DNA of 33,315 nucleotides, taken from Peptostreptococcaceae bacterium (GTDB lineage: Bacteria > Bacillota > Clostridia > Peptostreptococcales > Peptostreptococcaceae). The notes under the pieces were generated by a model that ran no database searches, was not told the DNA's origin, and saw only the letters and a list, made by a program, of their open reading frames with translations. Each line of letters begins with the position of its first letter. The first letter of the stretch is position 1. Positions 8,144 through 16,584 of the stretch are shown here, piece by piece. Where the stretch lies: assembly GCA_029983575.1 (NCBI GenBank), contig JASBZE010000010.1, forward strand, positions 1 to 33,315, in the 5' to 3' direction. Both the position numbers and the translations under genes were made by a program.

Positions 8144-8207
8144 AAAAAGGCGTTATATCATAAGTGAGCGTTACACATTCCAGCTCACGCTGATATAACG
8201 CCTTTTT
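8144..8207 (-). repeat. Fifth hairpin copy, inverted, sharing 46 nt with array unit 1
   Basis: Perfect 17-bp arms, AAAAAGGCGTTATATCA (8144-8160) and its complement (8191-8207), enclose a 30-nt loop. The loop at 8161-8190 is the exact reverse complement of the loop of array unit 1 (6826-6855). The flanking TTATATCA/TGATATAA is also shared, giving 46 identical nt (8153-8198 and 6818-6863). The outer arms differ (GCG here, TCCAA there) yet each stays fully paired. Inside the loop GTGAGC and GCTCAC can pair again. The A and T ends would make it a terminator on either strand. Confidence 0.9.
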
Positions 8208-8314
8208 CGTATGACACTATAACTGTATCAGACAGTAGATTACTTCTAAAAAGTCAAATAAATGTTATTTTGCAAATAAATTCTTAATTTATTACTAATA
8301 TATCACAAAAAAAC

Positions 8315-8343
8315 TTGATAACTTTCAGATTTTTTGATATTAT
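8315..8343 (+). promoter_or_regulatory. Promoter of the pheST T-box transcript
   Basis: TTGATA at 8315-8320, a 17-nt spacer and TATTAT at 8338-8343. It starts a leader just upstream of T-box stem I. Confidence 0.65.
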
Positions 8344-8369
8344 AATATGTAAATTGAAAACTATGCAAT

Positions 8370-8580
8370 GAAAGAGAGAGTATGGCTTGGACAAATTCAG
8401 AGAGAAGTCGGTTGGTGCGAGACTTATAAAGGGCTAATACGTGTTCACTCTGGAGCTTCCTGGTTAATCCCAGGCGTATATGGCACGTTACGCCTTTTGA
8501 GTGATTCATCTTGATGAGATGGATTACTAGGGTGGTACCGCGATCAGTCTTCGTCCCTAGAGGGATGAGGATTTTTTTTA
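8370..8580 (+). promoter_or_regulatory. T-box leader sensing uncharged tRNA-Phe
   Basis: The T-box core GGGTGGTACCGCG lies at 8530-8542. Stem I starts with AGAGAGAG near 8373 and has the GGTTGGTGCGA apical-loop motif (8410-8420). The specifier loop contains GTGTTCACTCTGGAGC, giving a TTC (Phe) specifier at 8444-8446, in line with pheS downstream. The terminator pairs TCTTCGTCCCT with AGGGATGAGGA (8548-8571) before a T-run to 8579. Uncharged tRNA-Phe pairing with the specifier and the T-box bulge is expected to allow readthrough. Confidence 0.95.
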
Positions 8581-8609
8581 TTTATAAATTTACGAAAGAG
8601 GTAAGAGCT

Positions 8610-9641
8610 ATGAAAGAAAAGTTACTAAGTCTAAAAGAAGAAGCTGTGAAACTTTTGGAAGATGCGAACACAGTTGAAGAGCTCGATGCAATCAGGGTTA
8701 AGTACCTTGGAAAAAAAGGCGAGCTAACTAAGATACTAAAGGATATGGGTAGGCTTTCTAAAGAAGAAAAGCCTGCTGTTGGTAAGGTTGCTAATGAGGT
8801 TAGAGAGTTTTTGACAGATACTATCTCTTCAGAAAAAGAGAGAATATACAACTCTATGATGAAAGAGAAGATCGAAAAGGAAACTATAGATGTAACTTTG
8901 CCTGGAAAGAACACTAAGGTTGGGAAAAAGCACCCAATATCAAGAATGATTGATGAGGTTAGTGAAATATTTATAGGTATGGGATTTTCCATTGCTGAGG
9001 GACCTGAGGTTGAGACTGTTGAAAATAACTTTGACGCTCTTAACTCACCTCAAGATCACCCATCTAGAGATATGAGCGATACTTTCTATTTTTCAGAGGA
9101 TGTTCTACTTAGAACACAGACCTCTCCTGTACAGATAAGAGCTATGAAAGAAGCCGTAAAAAATGATGGACTACCACTTAAGATTTTGGTTCCTGGTAGG
9201 TGTTTTAGGGCGGATACTCCTGATGCCACTCACTCACCAATGTTTCATCAGATAGAACTTTTGGTAGTGGGCAAGGATATTACCATGACAGAGTTTAAAG
9301 GAACTATGAATACTTTTGTTGAGAAGTTATTTGGTAAGGATACTAAGACTAAGTTTAGACCTCACAATTTCCCATTTACTGAGCCAAGTGCAGAGGTGGA
9401 TGTGACTTGCTTCAAATGTGGTGGCGAGGGATGCCCAGTTTGTAAAGGTGAGGGATGGATTGAGATTTTAGGTTCTGGTATGGTTCATCCTAATGTACTT
9501 AGAAACTGTGGAATAGATCCTGATGAATATAGCGGTTTTGCAGCGGGAATGGGCGTCGAAAGGCTTGCTATGCTGAAATACGAGATAGATGATATCAGAC
9601 TTCTTTTCGAAAATGACATTAGATTTTTAGATCAATTTTAG
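8610..9641 (+). CDS. pheS: Phenylalanyl-tRNA synthetase, alpha subunit
   Basis: The catalytic subunit of the (alpha-beta)2 class II enzyme that charges tRNA-Phe in the cytosol. At 343 residues it is the normal bacterial length. An N-terminal coiled coil (to about residue 90) binds tRNA. The catalytic core follows, with HPISRMIDEV, TSPVQIRAM, FRADTPDATHSPMFHQIELL (motif 2) and GFAAGMGVERLAML (motif 3) all visible. I chose ATG 8610: AAGAGGT stands just upstream and the usual N-terminus results. A longer in-frame extension to 8511 would run back through the T-box terminator. pheT starts 12 nt after the stop. Confidence 0.97.
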   Translation: MKEKLLSLKEEAVKLLEDANTVEELDAIRVKYLGKKGELTKILKDMGRLSKEEKPAVGKVANEVREFLTDTISSEKERIYNSMMKEKIEKETIDVTLPGKNTKVGKKHPISRMIDEVSEIFIGMGFSIAEGPEVETVENNFDALNSPQDHPSRDMSDTFYFSEDVLLRTQTSPVQIRAMKEAVKNDGLPLKILVPGRCFRADTPDATHSPMFHQIELLVVGKDITMTEFKGTMNTFVEKLFGKDTKTKFRPHNFPFTEPSAEVDVTCFKCGGEGCPVCKGEGWIEILGSGMVHPNVLRNCGIDPDEYSGFAAGMGVERLAMLKYEIDDIRLLFENDIRFLDQF

Positions 9642-9653
9642 TGGAGGTGAATT

Positions 9654-12047
9654 ATGTTAGTTTCAGTTAAATGGTTAAGAGATTACGTAGATATAAATGA
9701 GGATGTTAAGTCTTTTGCCGATAAGATGACTATGACTGGTACGAAGATGGAAACGATAGAGTACTTAGGTCAAGAGATAGAGGGTGTTGTTGTCGGCAAA
9801 ATCTTAGAGATAAATGATCACCCAAATGCAGAAAAACTTGTAATTACAAAAGTAGATATAGGAAGTGAAGTACTGCAAATTGTTACGGGAGCAAAAAACA
9901 TCAAGGTTGGAGATATTATACCACTAGCGACTAATGGATCTTCTCTACCAGGCGGAGTTAAGATTAAGACTGGTAAGCTAAGGGGAGAGGCTAGTGAAGG
10001 TATGATGTGCTCAGCTAAAGAACTAGGTATTTCTGAGGATGTAATAGAGCCGTATAAGAAAGACGGTATATATATACTAGATAACTTAGATGAGGTTAAA
10101 CTTGGACAGGATATCAAGGAAGTGATGGGATTAAACGATGCGATAATCGACTTTGAGTTGACTTCCAATAGACCTGACTGTAGATGCGTCGTAGGTATAG
10201 CTAGAGAAGCAGCTGCTACCTTGGGCGAAGAGATAAAATATCCTGAAATAGAGGTAAAAGGCGATGATTCAGTAGAGACAGATGTCGACGTTATTATCGA
10301 GAATGACGAACTTTGCAAGAGGTATATAGCAAGGGTAGTAAAGGATGTAAAAATAGAAAAATCTCCTATGTGGATGCAAAAGAGGCTTATGGAATCAGGT
10401 GTTAGGCCGATTAACAACATCGTAGACATCACTAATTTCGTAATGCTTGAGCTAGGTCAACCTATGCACGCTTTTAACTTAGATTTGATAGATACAAAGA
10501 AAATCGTAGTTAGAAATGCAAAAGAGGGAGAGAAGTTCTCCACTTTAGATAAGCAAGAGAGGGATTTAGATCCAGAAATGCTAATGATTACAAATGGCGA
10601 GAAATCTCTTGGGGTAGCCGGTATAATGGGAGGGCTAAATTCCCTTATCAAAGACGATACCACTGAAATACTATTAGAGAGTGCTATTTTTAAACCTGAA
10701 AATATAAGGCTTACTTCAAAAAAATTAGGTCTTCGCTCTGAATCATCAAGTAGGTTTGAAAAAGGTATAGATGAAAATTTAGCTATGACTGCAATGAACA
10801 GAGCGTGTCAGTTAATTGAACTTCTCGGAGCAGGAAAGGTAGCCCACAATTACAATGATGCTTATCCAAACCCAAAAGAGCCACAGGTGATTTACGTAAG
10901 TCCTAAAAAAATAATAGGAATGCTTGGAATGGACCTCCCTATGGATAAATTTATAGGCATACTCGAAAGTTTAGAGTTTAAGTGTGAGGAAGAATCCGAT
11001 GAAAGAATGAAGATAACCGTTCCTAGCTTTAGGCTTGACATTGTTGAGGACGCGGATATTCTAGAAGAGATTGCTAGAATGTACGGTTTTGACAATATAC
11101 CGGCTCACACTATGAAGGGAAATAATACAGCTGGTGTCAAAACTGAGAGTCAAAAATATATAGATATTCTTAAAAATAAAGCCACAGCAATAGGCCTTTA
11201 TGAGATATTGACATACTCTTTTGTGAGTCCTAAGTCTATGGATTTACTTAATGTTCCTCAAGACAGTGATTTAAGAGATGCACTTAAACTTTTAAATCCT
11301 CTAGGAGAAGACACTTCTATAATGAGAAGAACTCTTTTAGGTAATATGATGAACGTGTTGGTCACAAATATTTCAAAAAATAACGAGGAGGCTAGATTCT
11401 TTGAGTTGGGATCAGTTTTCGTGCCAGATGCTCAGCTACCAAAAGAGAAGAAAGTACTTACTTTAGGAATGTATGGACCTGATATAGACTTCTTTGATTT
11501 AAAGGGAGCGATAGAAGAAATATTTGATTCTGTGGGATTTTTAGACTATGAAATACTGCCAGAAAAAACTAATACTACCTTCCACAGTGGTAGATGTGCT
11601 AAAATAGTACATAAAGGAGTAAATATTGGAGTTTTTGGAGAAGCTCATCCAGAAGTGCTAAAAAACTACGGTCTTAAGAAGAGAGTTTATATCGGTGAGA
11701 TAGATAGCGAATATGTATTTGAAAACTCAGATAGGACTATAATTTATACACCAGTACCGAAATATCCTTCTATTACAAGAGATATCGCCCTAGTTATTAA
11801 AGACGAGGTTTACTCAGCTGATATCGAGAATGTAATAAAAGATAATGGTGGAGAACTATTAGAGAGCGTGTCACTGTTTGACATATACACTGGAGAGCAG
11901 ATCCAAGAAGGATATAAGTCCCTAGCTTATAACATTGTGTTCAGAAGTATGGACAAGACACTAACTGATGATGATGTTGAGCCAGCATACAATAAAATAA
12001 TTAAAGCATTAGATGAGAAGTTGGATGCCAAACTAAGGGATAAATAA
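9654..12047 (+). CDS. pheT: Phenylalanyl-tRNA synthetase, beta subunit
   Basis: This 797-residue beta subunit has the full bacterial domain order. A tRNA-binding EMAP/OB-like domain covers about residues 40-150 (VVVGKILEINDHPNAEKLVITKV). It is followed by the B3/B4 editing domain (about 210-380), the B5 domain (about 400-475), the catalytic-like core, and a C-terminal ferredoxin-fold anticodon-binding domain (about 705-797, PVPKYPSITRDIALVIKDEV). Editing removes mischarged tyrosine. GGAGGTGA precedes the ATG. Charging requires PheS, and both are under the T-box. Confidence 0.97.
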   Translation: MLVSVKWLRDYVDINEDVKSFADKMTMTGTKMETIEYLGQEIEGVVVGKILEINDHPNAEKLVITKVDIGSEVLQIVTGAKNIKVGDIIPLATNGSSLPGGVKIKTGKLRGEASEGMMCSAKELGISEDVIEPYKKDGIYILDNLDEVKLGQDIKEVMGLNDAIIDFELTSNRPDCRCVVGIAREAAATLGEEIKYPEIEVKGDDSVETDVDVIIENDELCKRYIARVVKDVKIEKSPMWMQKRLMESGVRPINNIVDITNFVMLELGQPMHAFNLDLIDTKKIVVRNAKEGEKFSTLDKQERDLDPEMLMITNGEKSLGVAGIMGGLNSLIKDDTTEILLESAIFKPENIRLTSKKLGLRSESSSRFEKGIDENLAMTAMNRACQLIELLGAGKVAHNYNDAYPNPKEPQVIYVSPKKIIGMLGMDLPMDKFIGILESLEFKCEEESDERMKITVPSFRLDIVEDADILEEIARMYGFDNIPAHTMKGNNTAGVKTESQKYIDILKNKATAIGLYEILTYSFVSPKSMDLLNVPQDSDLRDALKLLNPLGEDTSIMRRTLLGNMMNVLVTNISKNNEEARFFELGSVFVPDAQLPKEKKVLTLGMYGPDIDFFDLKGAIEEIFDSVGFLDYEILPEKTNTTFHSGRCAKIVHKGVNIGVFGEAHPEVLKNYGLKKRVYIGEIDSEYVFENSDRTIIYTPVPKYPSITRDIALVIKDEVYSADIENVIKDNGGELLESVSLFDIYTGEQIQEGYKSLAYNIVFRSMDKTLTDDDVEPAYNKIIKALDEKLDAKLRDK

Positions 12048-12065
12048 GCTCTTTGGAGGTAAATT

Positions 12066-12731
12066 ATGGATCAAAATGTAAAAAGGACAACTGTAAGGAT
12101 TCAAAATCAAGAATATACAGTGGTTGGAACAAAAGATGCCGAGCATATAGAAAAAGTGAGTAAGTTTTTGAATATGAAGATGGAAGAGATTATGTCTGCC
12201 AATCCTAAATATGGGATTAAGGATGTAGCAATACTTACTTCAATGAATCTCGCTGATTTACTTTTTGAATGCTCAGACGAAAATGAGAGACTTACTAAGG
12301 AAAATAGTGAACTCAAGAAAAATACCGATATGGAGGCAGCTCAAAAAGAAAAAGCCGAGCTAAAAAAGTTGATTGAAAGATTAAACTCAGGTCTTGTCGA
12401 TAAAGATTACGAGATCAAGGAGCTCGGAACCAAGATAACTCAAGCTCAAGTAAAAGAAAAGGCGCTGCAAAGTGAAATAGATGAGCTCAAAGAGTCTTTG
12501 GATGCCTCAAAAAAGGCGTTTAATGAGGAAGTCGCAAAAAAAGCAAATCATATAGAACCATCTATAAAAGGGGCCGACGAGGAAATAGCAGCACAGGATA
12601 AACTAGTTAAGCAGCTAAAAAGTCAGCTTGAAGAGATGAAACAGAAGGTAGAGATTGCTGAAAACTTGGCTTCTGAGTTTCAAAATAGAGCGTACAACTT
12701 AGAGTTAAAATACGCCCAAGAAAATAAGTAG
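12066..12731 (+). CDS. zapA: ZapA-like cell-division protein with long coiled-coil extension
   Basis: The first 80 or so residues match the ZapA domain (TTVRIQNQEYTVVG, then the helix KDVAILTSMNLADLLFE), which bundles FtsZ filaments at the division site. Typical ZapA proteins are about 80-110 residues. This one is 221, because charged coiled coil rich in Lys and Glu follows to the C-terminus (about 75-215), with a possible break near residue 165-180. A zapA-like gene after pheT is common in Bacillota. The ATG follows TTTGGAGG, 18 nt after pheT, and no terminator is seen before or after it. Function of the long tail is unknown. Confidence 0.8.
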   Translation: MDQNVKRTTVRIQNQEYTVVGTKDAEHIEKVSKFLNMKMEEIMSANPKYGIKDVAILTSMNLADLLFECSDENERLTKENSELKKNTDMEAAQKEKAELKKLIERLNSGLVDKDYEIKELGTKITQAQVKEKALQSEIDELKESLDASKKAFNEEVAKKANHIEPSIKGADEEIAAQDKLVKQLKSQLEEMKQKVEIAENLASEFQNRAYNLELKYAQENK

Positions 12732-12743
12732 GGGGGGTCGATC

Positions 12744-15452
12744 ATGGATAAAAATCAAGAAAATAAGGGGAGGGTTAGAAGGCGTAAGATTTCTTCTGAC
12801 TCTCAAAAAAAGACCTCCTCACAAAATAGAAATATAACAGGAAGAGGATCATCGACAACTAGTAGAAATTCTAATAGTTCTAGGACTAGGTCTGTATCAA
12901 GTTCTTCTAGGACAAAAACATCAGGCAGGGTATCATCAAGCCATGATGTAAATCAAAAGAGGATGAATCCTAGGGCGAGAAAAAGATCTTCAAATAAGAG
13001 AAAGGGCAGTATCAGGAAGTCTTTAACAGCAAAAAATATAGGTATCGCTATACTTATAATAGTATTGGTAGGAGCAGCTTCACTCGGCGGATTGGTATTT
13101 GCATCGCTTAGAAATGTAAAACCTGTCAATGAGGCACTTCTAGATAAAAAAACTTATCAGACCACTACTATAAAATATGCTAATGGAGAAAAGATGACTA
13201 CAGCTCCTTCAGTAACAAAGAAAACACCGGTACCACTTGGAGATATATCTCCATACCTAAAAAAAGCCGTTGTCGCTATAGAGGACGAGAGGTTTTATAA
13301 GCACGGTGGGGTAGATATCCAAGGTTTGGGAAGATCTTTGGTCAAGACAGTATTTTCTAGGAAAAAGCAAGGTGGTAGTACGATACCAATGCAGGTTTCT
13401 AAGATGCTATTGACTTCTTCAAACCAAACCATCTCACGTAAGATTAAGGATATATACTATGCACAAGAAATGAGTAAGACAGTCAGCAAGGACAAAATCC
13501 TAGAGACATATCTAAATAACTTCTTCGTTGGTAAGGGTCTTGCAGGAGCTGAAGCTGGAGCTAGAGGTTATTTCTCTAAGTCAGCCAAGGATCTAACCTT
13601 GGGTGAGTCAGCCCTACTAGCGGGTTCAACACAAAACCCAGCAAAGTATTCAGCCTATTCTACAGCTAGACTTGACGGAAACGAAACTAAGGCAGATCTT
13701 CAAAACAAACTTCTTTTCTACGTGCAGACAAAAGACAGTGGTTTTGCTGCTTCTACTAAGCTAGAAATGGATATGATAGAGAAGATAAACGACTGGGGGC
13801 TAGTTAAACCAGAGGTTTATAAATTACTAAAATCCGGTGAAATGGTAGTTAGAAAGGCCGTAAACAATCCTGAGGCGATACAGAGACAGAGAACAGTTTT
13901 AGCTAAGATGAAAGAGCTAAAGATGATATCAGAAAAAGAGTATACTGAAGCATACAATGAACAGATTAACATAAAACTTCCTGAAGAGGAAGACGACGTT
14001 GCTTCATCTGTTGAAAGTATGGTAGAATACGCTGCTCTCAAGGCACTTAAGGAGCAAGGAAATACCGATGAAGAGGCAAAATACCTATTCTACAGCGGTG
14101 GACTTGTAATAAATACGACTATAGATCCGAAAATACAAGAAAATCTAGAAAAAGTATATAATAACAACGATAACTTCCCTAATAATAAGATTGGTCCAAA
14201 TGGGGTAATTCAACCTCAATCAGCCATGGTTATCCTCGATTATAAAAACGGAGGTATAAAGGGTATTATCGGTGGTAGAAATATAGTTGGAAGAAAGACT
14301 CTGAATAGGGCAACACTACCATTACAGCCAGGTTCTACAATTAAACCGCTTAGTGTGTACACTCCGGCTATAGACACTATGAAACTTACGCAGTCAACTG
14401 TGTTTAGTGATGTTAGGGGAGGATATAGATTCCCAGAAACAAGAGCATGGAACCCATCGACTACTACAAAGGGTCAGGGATCTATGAGTATGAGAAAGGC
14501 ATTGGCACTTTCATCAAATACGGTAGCAGCTAAAACAGCAGAGCTATTAGGAGATAATTATATAGACTGTTGTGATATCATGATTGACTACTTGAAAAAT
14601 TTCGGTGTTTCATCTCTAAGCATACCTAAGAGCTCTAACGTTGACGGAGACAGGGGATTTGGTCCTCTAGTTCTAGGAGGTCTTGACAAGGGAATCTCAC
14701 CTTTAGAAATGGCTTCTGCTTATGGAACTCTGGCAAACGGAGGAGTTTATGTAGAACCACATATAATCACGACAATAACTACTTTTGATGGTCAGCTAGT
14801 AGTAAAAAATACACCTGAAACTCATAAGGTTGTAGATCCAGGAGTTGCATTTGTAGTTTCAGATATGCTTAAGGCCGTTGTAACTGAAGGTATAGGTAAG
14901 AGGGCAGCTCTTCCTGGTGGTATGCCGACATATGGAAAGACAGGTTCAACAAACTCATATAAGGATACTTGGTTCGTTGGATTTACACCTTATTATGTCG
15001 GAGCTACTTATGTTGCAGACGATCAAGGAGTTGTTGATGAAAATGGAAAAGTCGTTCCTAGAAGGACTTTTGAAGGTGGAGGTGGAGAGATCGCCTCAGT
15101 TGTATGGCAAAAAGCCATGGCTTTAATCCACGAAAACTTAGAGGCAAAAGAATTAACTAAGCCTTCTAATGTTTACTTTACTAGAATAAATCCTGATGAT
15201 GGCGGTAGGTCAGGTTGGGGATCTAACGCGGCATTTATCGAGGGAACTGGACCGGAGAGATCAAGCTATGTACCTGCTCCAATACAGGTAAGGCCAAGGA
15301 CTCAACAAAATCAACAAGGTACTCAAGGTTTAAGAGGAACTCAAGGTGCACAAGGTGGTCAAGGAGGTCAAGGAGGAGTGCAAAGACAGCAACAACCTCA
15401 AAGACAAGTTCAACCACAAGGGCAACAACCTCAACAACCAGCTCAACAATAA
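12744..15452 (+). CDS. Class A penicillin-binding protein (glycosyltransferase and transpeptidase)
   Basis: This 902-residue bifunctional peptidoglycan synthase is anchored in the membrane. Residues 1-98 are a basic, Ser/Arg-rich cytoplasmic tail and about 99-121 form the membrane anchor. The GT51 domain has IEDERFYKHGG (catalytic Glu180) and QGGSTIPMQVSKMLL (from residue 209). The transpeptidase domain has STIK (nucleophile Ser531, Lys534), SSN (590-592) and KTG (732-734). The C-terminal 50 or so residues are a low-complexity Gln/Gly/Pro tail with QGxQG repeats. The closest named type is PBP1A/PonA. The gene lies 12 nt after zapA, behind the pheST T-box, followed by a hairpin at 15460. GGGGGG serves as ribosome site. 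Confidence 0.93.
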   Translation: MDKNQENKGRVRRRKISSDSQKKTSSQNRNITGRGSSTTSRNSNSSRTRSVSSSSRTKTSGRVSSSHDVNQKRMNPRARKRSSNKRKGSIRKSLTAKNIGIAILIIVLVGAASLGGLVFASLRNVKPVNEALLDKKTYQTTTIKYANGEKMTTAPSVTKKTPVPLGDISPYLKKAVVAIEDERFYKHGGVDIQGLGRSLVKTVFSRKKQGGSTIPMQVSKMLLTSSNQTISRKIKDIYYAQEMSKTVSKDKILETYLNNFFVGKGLAGAEAGARGYFSKSAKDLTLGESALLAGSTQNPAKYSAYSTARLDGNETKADLQNKLLFYVQTKDSGFAASTKLEMDMIEKINDWGLVKPEVYKLLKSGEMVVRKAVNNPEAIQRQRTVLAKMKELKMISEKEYTEAYNEQINIKLPEEEDDVASSVESMVEYAALKALKEQGNTDEEAKYLFYSGGLVINTTIDPKIQENLEKVYNNNDNFPNNKIGPNGVIQPQSAMVILDYKNGGIKGIIGGRNIVGRKTLNRATLPLQPGSTIKPLSVYTPAIDTMKLTQSTVFSDVRGGYRFPETRAWNPSTTTKGQGSMSMRKALALSSNTVAAKTAELLGDNYIDCCDIMIDYLKNFGVSSLSIPKSSNVDGDRGFGPLVLGGLDKGISPLEMASAYGTLANGGVYVEPHIITTITTFDGQLVVKNTPETHKVVDPGVAFVVSDMLKAVVTEGIGKRAALPGGMPTYGKTGSTNSYKDTWFVGFTPYYVGATYVADDQGVVDENGKVVPRRTFEGGGGEIASVVWQKAMALIHENLEAKELTKPSNVYFTRINPDDGGRSGWGSNAAFIEGTGPERSSYVPAPIQVRPRTQQNQQGTQGLRGTQGAQGGQGGQGGVQRQQQPQRQVQPQGQQPQQPAQQ

Positions 15453-15459
15453 TATCATG

Positions 15460-15483
15460 GGGCTGATCCATATGGGTCAGCCC
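15460..15483 (+). terminator. Probable terminator after the penicillin-binding protein gene
   Basis: GGGCTGATCC (15460-15469) pairs with GGGTCAGCCC (15474-15483) over 10 positions around ATAT. The following T-run is weak (TTAAT), so termination may be partial. Confidence 0.6.
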
Positions 15484-15503
15484 TTAATATGGTAAATTTG
15501 AGA

Positions 15504-15509
15504 TATAAT
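15504..15509 (+). promoter_or_regulatory. Possible promoter of the DUF1461 gene
   Basis: TATAAT at 15504-15509, without a clear -35, lies between the preceding hairpin and the ATG at 15568. Confidence 0.35.
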
Positions 15510-15567
15510 GAAAAATATATTAAGATACAAGGTAAAATATACGGAAAGAAGAAGGTAAACTATATTT

Positions 15568-16212
15568 ATGGTAAATAGACTGTCAAATAGGATGTACAGA
15601 ATTGGTAGAAGGGCGATCGCTCCTTTTATTATTCTTTCAATCATACTCTCTGTATACTCTTTTAAGCCACTTTATTATTTCGAAATTCATAATTTGGATA
15701 TACCAAAAACAAGTGGACTTGAAGTAAGTACAATTAAGGAAAACTACAACTACATAATCGATTATACGACTAGCCATAAAAAGACGGAATTTGATTTGCC
15801 CAGTCTAAGGTACTCAAACGAAGGAAAAGCTCACTTCATAGATGTGAGAAGGCTGATTCAATTTTTAATGTACCTGTGTCTAGGTCTGGGGCTACTGTCA
15901 ATAGTTGGAGTTATAGGGGCTTTAAGTTTAAAGGAGTATAACGTCTTTAGATATATAGGCTTGTGGTTGATATTTATACCTATAATCCTCTTTTTGCCGT
16001 TTAGCCTAAATTTTTCTGGGAGCTTTGAAATATTTCACAGGATATTTTTTAGAAATGACTACTGGATATTTGATCCGGTTTCAGATCCAGTAATAAATAT
16101 TTTGCCAGAGGAATTTTTTATGCATGGGGCATATATGATATTAGGACTTATAACCTTGATGAGTTTGTTTTTTATCATATTGTACATGCGTTTTAGAAGG
16201 GAATTTAAATAG
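15568..16212 (+). CDS. DUF1461 / TIGR01906-type integral membrane protein
   Basis: This 214-residue protein has four predicted membrane spans (about residues 15-32, 100-120, 128-148 and 188-207). Between spans 1 and 2 lies an extracellular-type loop of about 65 residues. The block HRIFFRNDYWIFDPVSDPVI followed by LPEEFFMHG, between spans 3 and 4, is the diagnostic motif of this family, whose function is not established. GAAGGT is a fair ribosome site for ATG 15568. The next gene begins 8 nt after the stop, so the two are probably co-transcribed. Confidence 0.8.
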   Translation: MVNRLSNRMYRIGRRAIAPFIILSIILSVYSFKPLYYFEIHNLDIPKTSGLEVSTIKENYNYIIDYTTSHKKTEFDLPSLRYSNEGKAHFIDVRRLIQFLMYLCLGLGLLSIVGVIGALSLKEYNVFRYIGLWLIFIPIILFLPFSLNFSGSFEIFHRIFFRNDYWIFDPVSDPVINILPEEFFMHGAYMILGLITLMSLFFIILYMRFRREFK

Positions 16213-16220
16213 GAGGTAAG

Positions 16221-16481
16221 ATGAGCGAAAACTATAAATTTTTTAATCACAGAAAGTGTGAGTTTTTTCCATGCCATAAGACTAGTGACCCAGATAATTT
16301 CAATTGTCTTTTCTGTTACTGTCCATTATATGCTCTAGGGGAAAACTGTGGAGGAAATTTTAAGTACATGGAAAATGGAGTAAAGGACTGTACAAATTGC
16401 TTGCTTCCTCATAAACCGGAGAATTACGACTATATTATGAAAAAATATCCAGAGATTATGGAGTTGGCAAAGAAAAAATAA
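16221..16481 (+). CDS. Small cysteine-rich protein (PF04071-like 'cysteine-rich small domain')
   Basis: The 86-residue protein has eight cysteines at 13, 18, 29, 32, 34, 43, 57 and 60, in the arrangement CEFFPCH, CLFCYCPLY, CGG and CTNC. This matches my memory of the small Cys-rich domain found as a stand-alone protein in many anaerobes and near cobalamin genes. The cysteines suggest metal or Fe-S binding, but that is inference. AGGAGGTAAG is a strong ribosome site. It is coupled to the DUF1461 gene, and no cobalamin gene is nearby. Confidence 0.78.
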   Translation: MSENYKFFNHRKCEFFPCHKTSDPDNFNCLFCYCPLYALGENCGGNFKYMENGVKDCTNCLLPHKPENYDYIMKKYPEIMELAKKK

Positions 16482-16498
16482 AAAAACAGAATTAATAC

Positions 16499-16527
16499 TA
16501 GACAAAAATCGCTTTTTATTATAAAAT
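16499..16527 (+). promoter_or_regulatory. Promoter of rpsD
   Basis: TAGACA at 16499-16504, a 17-nt spacer and TAAAAT at 16522-16527 leave a leader of about 50 nt before rpsD. Confidence 0.6.
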
Positions 16528-16539
16528 GTACTAAGGCTT

Positions 16540-16567
16540 AATTTTATCGCGGCAAATGATAAAAATT
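16540..16567 (+). promoter_or_regulatory. rpsD leader hairpin, possible S4 autoregulatory site
   Basis: AATTTTATC (16540-16548) pairs with GATAAAAATT (16558-16567), allowing one extra A, around GCGGCAAAT just before the ribosome site. S4 represses its own mRNA in several bacteria by binding leader structure; whether this short hairpin is that site is inference. Confidence 0.4.
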
Positions 16568-16584
16568 AAAGTGAGGTAAAGAGA

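Noticed and set aside
6807..8207. A full insertion sequence bounded by the inverted hairpins
   Set aside because: No transposase or remnant lies between them, and no target-site duplication is evident at the outer edges. The inverted pair is reported as an element of unknown type instead.
8511..8609. A longer pheS N-terminus starting in the T-box
   Set aside because: The extra codons run through the T-box antiterminator and terminator. The ATG at 8610 has its own ribosome site and gives the family N-terminus.
9818..10432. A 204-codon open frame on the minus strand inside pheT
   Set aside because: It lies wholly within a well-conserved synthetase subunit and its translation is Ser/Thr/Ile-rich with no motif.
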